From Silurus meridionalis (lineage: Eukaryota > Chordata > Actinopteri > Siluriformes > Siluridae), in assembly GCF_014805685.1 (NCBI RefSeq), contig NC_060905.1:2911340-2975339 (forward strand): 64,000 nucleotides of DNA, in the 5' to 3' direction. The translations under genes and the position numbers were made by a program. Numbering within the stretch: position 1 is the stretch's first letter; each line of letters begins with the position of its first letter. The notes below the pieces were generated by a model, which was given only the letters and a program-made list of their open reading frames with translations, was not told where the DNA came from and searched no databases. Positions 61,097-64,000 of this stretch are shown here, piece after piece.

Positions 61097-63694
61097 ATAT
61101 GGATTATTAAGTGTCCCTATTGGTGTATGAAAGTTAATGTCACTGTGCAGTTTGGACTCGCAAGACTCGCTATGGCAGCATAACTAAAAGGAGAACCAGA
61201 AGGTAACACAGACATGAGGGATCTCTGGGATAAGAGACGACCCACCACACCACCGTCAACAAACCTGAGTGAACGTGTGAGAGTGAGGGGACGACAGCAT
61301 ACAAATATACCAGTTCACCAAACACTCTATATCCATGCTCCCTCCAGATCTGAGCCTTTACCTAAGAAAAATCTACTGATCAAAGGCTTGACTAAATAAA
61401 TACATTTTCAACCTCGACTTGAACACTGAGACTGTGTCTGAGTCCCAAACACTGATTGGAAGGCTGTTCCATAACTGTGGGGCTTTATAAGAGAAAGATC
61501 TGCCCCCTGCTGTAGTCTTCATTATTTGAGGAACCAACAGTTAGCCAGCACCTTTTGATCTAAGTAGGCGTGGAGGATCATACTGGTACAGAAGTTCACT
61601 CAGATACTGCGGTGCGAGACCGTTAAGTGCTTTATACGTCAGTAGTAATATTTTATAATCAATGCGAGATTTAATTGGGAGCAGTGTAGACTGATTAAAA
61701 CAGGGGTGATATGGTCGTATTTCCTAGATCTAGTGAGGACTCTTGCTGCTCGGGTCAATAATCACACCAAGGTCTTTGACAGCCGTACATGCTGAAACAG
61801 AAACACCATCTAGAGATGCTACGTAATTGGAAATTTTGCATGTGGTCCTAGTAAAAGTACTTCCGTCTTATCTGAGTTGACAAGAAGAAAGTTATTAAGC
61901 ATCCACTGTCTAATGTCCTTTACACACTTCTCAACATTGTTTAGCTGATCTCGCTCATCTGGCTTTGCTGAAATATACAGCTGTGTGTCATCAGCATAGC
62001 AATGGAAGCGAATCCCATGTTTATGAATGATTTCACCAAGAGGCAGCATATATAAAGAGAAAAGCAGTGGGCCTAAGACAGATCCTTGAGGAACACCAAA
62101 CTTTACCTCATAGAGTGTGGAGAACTCACCATTTACATCCACAAACTGATAGCGATCAGTCAAATAAGACCTGAGCCAAGAGAGCTGTTCCTTTATTCCA
62201 ACAACATTCTCAAGTCTAGCAAGCAGTATAGTGTGATCAATGGTGTCAAAAGCTGCAATAAGGTCGAGCAAAACAAGTAAGGAGACAAAACCCTGATCAG
62301 AGGCCAATAACAGGTCATTTACCACCTTAACTAGCGCCGTCTCTGTGCTATGATGAGGCGAAATCCTGACTGATACATTTCAAAAATGTTATTCATAAGT
62401 AGGTGTGAGCATAACTGCTGTGCTACAACCTTTTCTAAAATTTTGTATATAAAGGGGAGATTTGATATCGGTCTGTAGTTGGACAGCTGACATGGGTCAA
62501 GGTCAGGTTTCTTAATAAGGGGGTGGATAACTGCCAGTTTGAAGGATTTAGGTACATAACCAGTGCTAATGGAAGAGTTAATTATTTTTAAAACAGGTTT
62601 AATTACCTCTGGAGCTATCTGTTTAAAGAAACTTGTAGGCAAGGGATCGAGAATGCAGGTTGATGATTTTGATGAGGAGATTAATGAAATTAAGTCATTC
62701 TAATGAATAGGAGTGAAGCTTTGTAGTTGATTGTCCGTTATAATGACACTGCTGTCTACAGGGTTACTTGTAAAATAATTTGGATTTATATTAACCGTCT
62801 GGATTTCTTGCCCGATGTTTTCAATTTTATTATAAAAAAGTTCATGAAATCATTACTACCTAATGATGGTGTGCATGTTAGCGCAGTGCTTTTATTCCCT
62901 GTTAATTTTGCTACCGTGCTGAATAAAAATCTAGGATTATGCTTGTTATTTTCTATGAGGGTGGAGAAATATGCTGATCTAGCAGCACTAAGAGATTTTC
63001 TATAATTTAAGAGGCTCTCCTTCCATGCTATTTGAAATACTGTTAATTTTGTTTGACGCCATTTACGTTCTAATTTTCGAGTGGTCTGTTTTAAGGTGCG
63101 CGTATGATCATTATACCACTGTGCTAATTTTTTCTCCCTGATCATTTTGGTCTTAAGGGAGCTACATCATCTAGAGTGTAACGTAACGTTGTTTCTAGAT
63201 GTTCAGTGGCCCAGTCGAGCTCTGCGGGGTCTGACGGAGATCTATCTAATATCGTAATTTCGGGAAGATTATTAATAAAACGCGCTGCTGTAGGTGACGT
63301 GAAAGTACGCTTAACACGGTAACGTGGTGAGGTAGAAATGCAATGACTTAGGCAAATTTTAAACGAGATTAGATAATGGTCTGAAATAGCTTCAGACTGT
63401 GGAATTATGACTAAGTTTTTTATTTTTAATCCAAATGTTAACAACAAATCGAGAGTGTGTCCACCACTATGAGTGGGTCCTATAACATTCTGATTGATTC
63501 CAACTGAATCTAGAATGGACACAAATGCTGCTCTTAAGGAGTTTTCCTGATTATCAAAATGAATATTAAAGTCACCAACAATTAATGCTTTGTCTAAAGA
63601 AGTAGCTACATTTGTAATGAAATCTGCAAATTCTATCAGAAAATCAGAGTAGGGCCCTGGGGGTCTATAAATAATAATTAGTGGAATTCCAGTC
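60498..63694 (-). mobile_element. L2-clade LINE inserted in Tc1
   Basis: Domain order on the minus strand: part of the endonuclease (63694 to about 63150: YRPPGPYSDF, ALIVGDFNIHFD, THSGGHTLDLL), a basic linker (63145-62786), the reverse transcriptase (62642-61819: [41 protein letters not shown], catalytic YADD in [11 protein letters not shown]), a decayed C-terminal region to about 61400, and a 3' UTR ending in the conserved L2 terminus and an AATTC-type pentamer run (60498-60550). Frameshifts near 63150, 62790-62640 and 62330 and an internal deletion near 61740 make it inactive. It is 5'-truncated: the start of the endonuclease is missing. A 10-bp duplication CACCTCTCAA flanks it (60488-60497 and 63695-63704). 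Confidence 0.92.
61050..61093. repeat. (AG)n microsatellite in the L2 3' region
   Basis: About 22 AG units inside the L2 insert. Confidence 0.95.
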
Positions 63695-63978
63695 CACCTC
63701 TCAACTGGAATCTTTGCCCGTTCTTCACGTGCAAAAGCCTCTAACTCAGTGATGTTGTACAGCTTCCGTGCTGCAACTGCCTTCTTCAAATCCCACCAAA
63801 GATTTTCAATCGGATTTAAATCTGGTGACTGGGAAGGCCACTCCAGGACACTCCAGCATCTTTTCCCCAACCAAGCTTTGGTTGATTTGAAGGTGTGCTT
63901 GGGATCATTGTCTTGCTGGAAGATCCAATGATCACCAAGGTTTAATTTGTCAACAGAAGGTATCATGTTCTTCTTCAA
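63142..63978 (-). pseudogene. Chimeric open frame: Tc1 transposase fused to L2 endonuclease
   Basis: One uninterrupted 278-codon frame. It starts inside the Tc1 transposase (window edge to 63695), crosses the insertion point in the Arg-Trp codons and continues in frame through the L2 endonuclease segment until a stop at 63142. The fusion is a by-product of the insertion. There is no sign that it is selected or expressed, and the endonuclease part lacks its N-terminal catalytic region. Confidence 0.75.
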
Positions 63979-64000
63979 AATTACCTGGTATTTCTGGGTT

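Larger units (their letters stand above)
60198..64000 (-). mobile_element. Tc1 transposon (family F), split by an L2 LINE and cut by the window edge
   Basis: The terminus at 60198 is followed by an IR/DR-type pair of direct repeats ('atattcaacccc' at 60211 and 'ttattcaaccccc' at 60395). The transposase gene runs on the minus strand: the main part from the window edge to 63695 reads WIFQQDNDPKHT, the SPDLNPIENLWWDLK catalytic region and AKIPVER. After the L2 insert the frame resumes at 60487 with CKKLVSTYRKHLLEVIK and ends at TGA 60412-60414. Across the insert the visible gene has no stop or frameshift. The N-terminal half lies beyond the window. Confidence 0.9.

Overview
This is an AT-rich, intron-bearing vertebrate sequence with very high microsatellite and transposon content. 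The repeats (Tc1-type transposons, an RTE LINE, L2 LINEs, tRNA-derived SINEs, ZMYM1-like hAT remnants) and the fish-like form of the genes point to a teleost. I cannot fix the order from sequence alone, though the repeat mix would suit a catfish or another otophysan.

Three host genes are supported. (1) 16509-16722 (-) looks like the first coding exon of a lipid phosphate phosphatase (PLPP family). It has a CpG-containing 5' flank and a canonical splice donor. I found no later exons to its left, so they probably lie outside the window. (2) 29184-36464 (+) is a three-exon gene for a 190-residue type II TNF-superfamily ligand of the short CD70/TNFSF9/TNFSF4/TNFSF18 type. (3) 53726-58748 (-) is a four-exon gene for a 241-residue TNF ligand that I identify as tnfsf14 (LIGHT), from the N-terminal PSVFVVDG motif, the AHLA junction, the TNF-family signature and the exon phases. 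Genes 2 and 3 converge tail to tail about 17 kb apart. This recalls the mammalian TNFSF9-CD70-TNFSF14 cluster and suggests an immune costimulatory ligand locus.

Layout: 0-16 kb is repeats only (a 34-bp minisatellite, GATA/GACA arrays, Tc1-like MITEs, SINEs). 16.4-18.6 kb holds the PLPP exon, a 430-bp CT/CA array and a ~36-bp minisatellite. 18.6-29 kb is repeat remnants. 29.2-36.5 kb is the CD70-like gene, whose 6.6-kb first intron is packed with a Tc1, an unclassified AT-rich element, SINEs, an RTE LINE and a TCTTC array. 36.5-53.7 kb is intergenic mobile DNA. 53.7-58.8 kb is tnfsf14, with a long dinucleotide tract just upstream of its start codon. 59-64 kb ends in a nested insertion: a 3.2-kb L2 LINE inside the transposase gene of a Tc1 element, flanked by a 10-bp target-site duplication.

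No new enzymatic or defence system is evident. The most informative items are the two TNF ligand genes, the L2-in-Tc1 nest, and a SINE/LINE pair (tRNA-Glu SINE and RTE) that shares a 3' tail within this window. Repeat family names rest on recognition of conserved termini and coding fragments, not on a database search, and repeat boundaries are approximate unless a duplication is stated.
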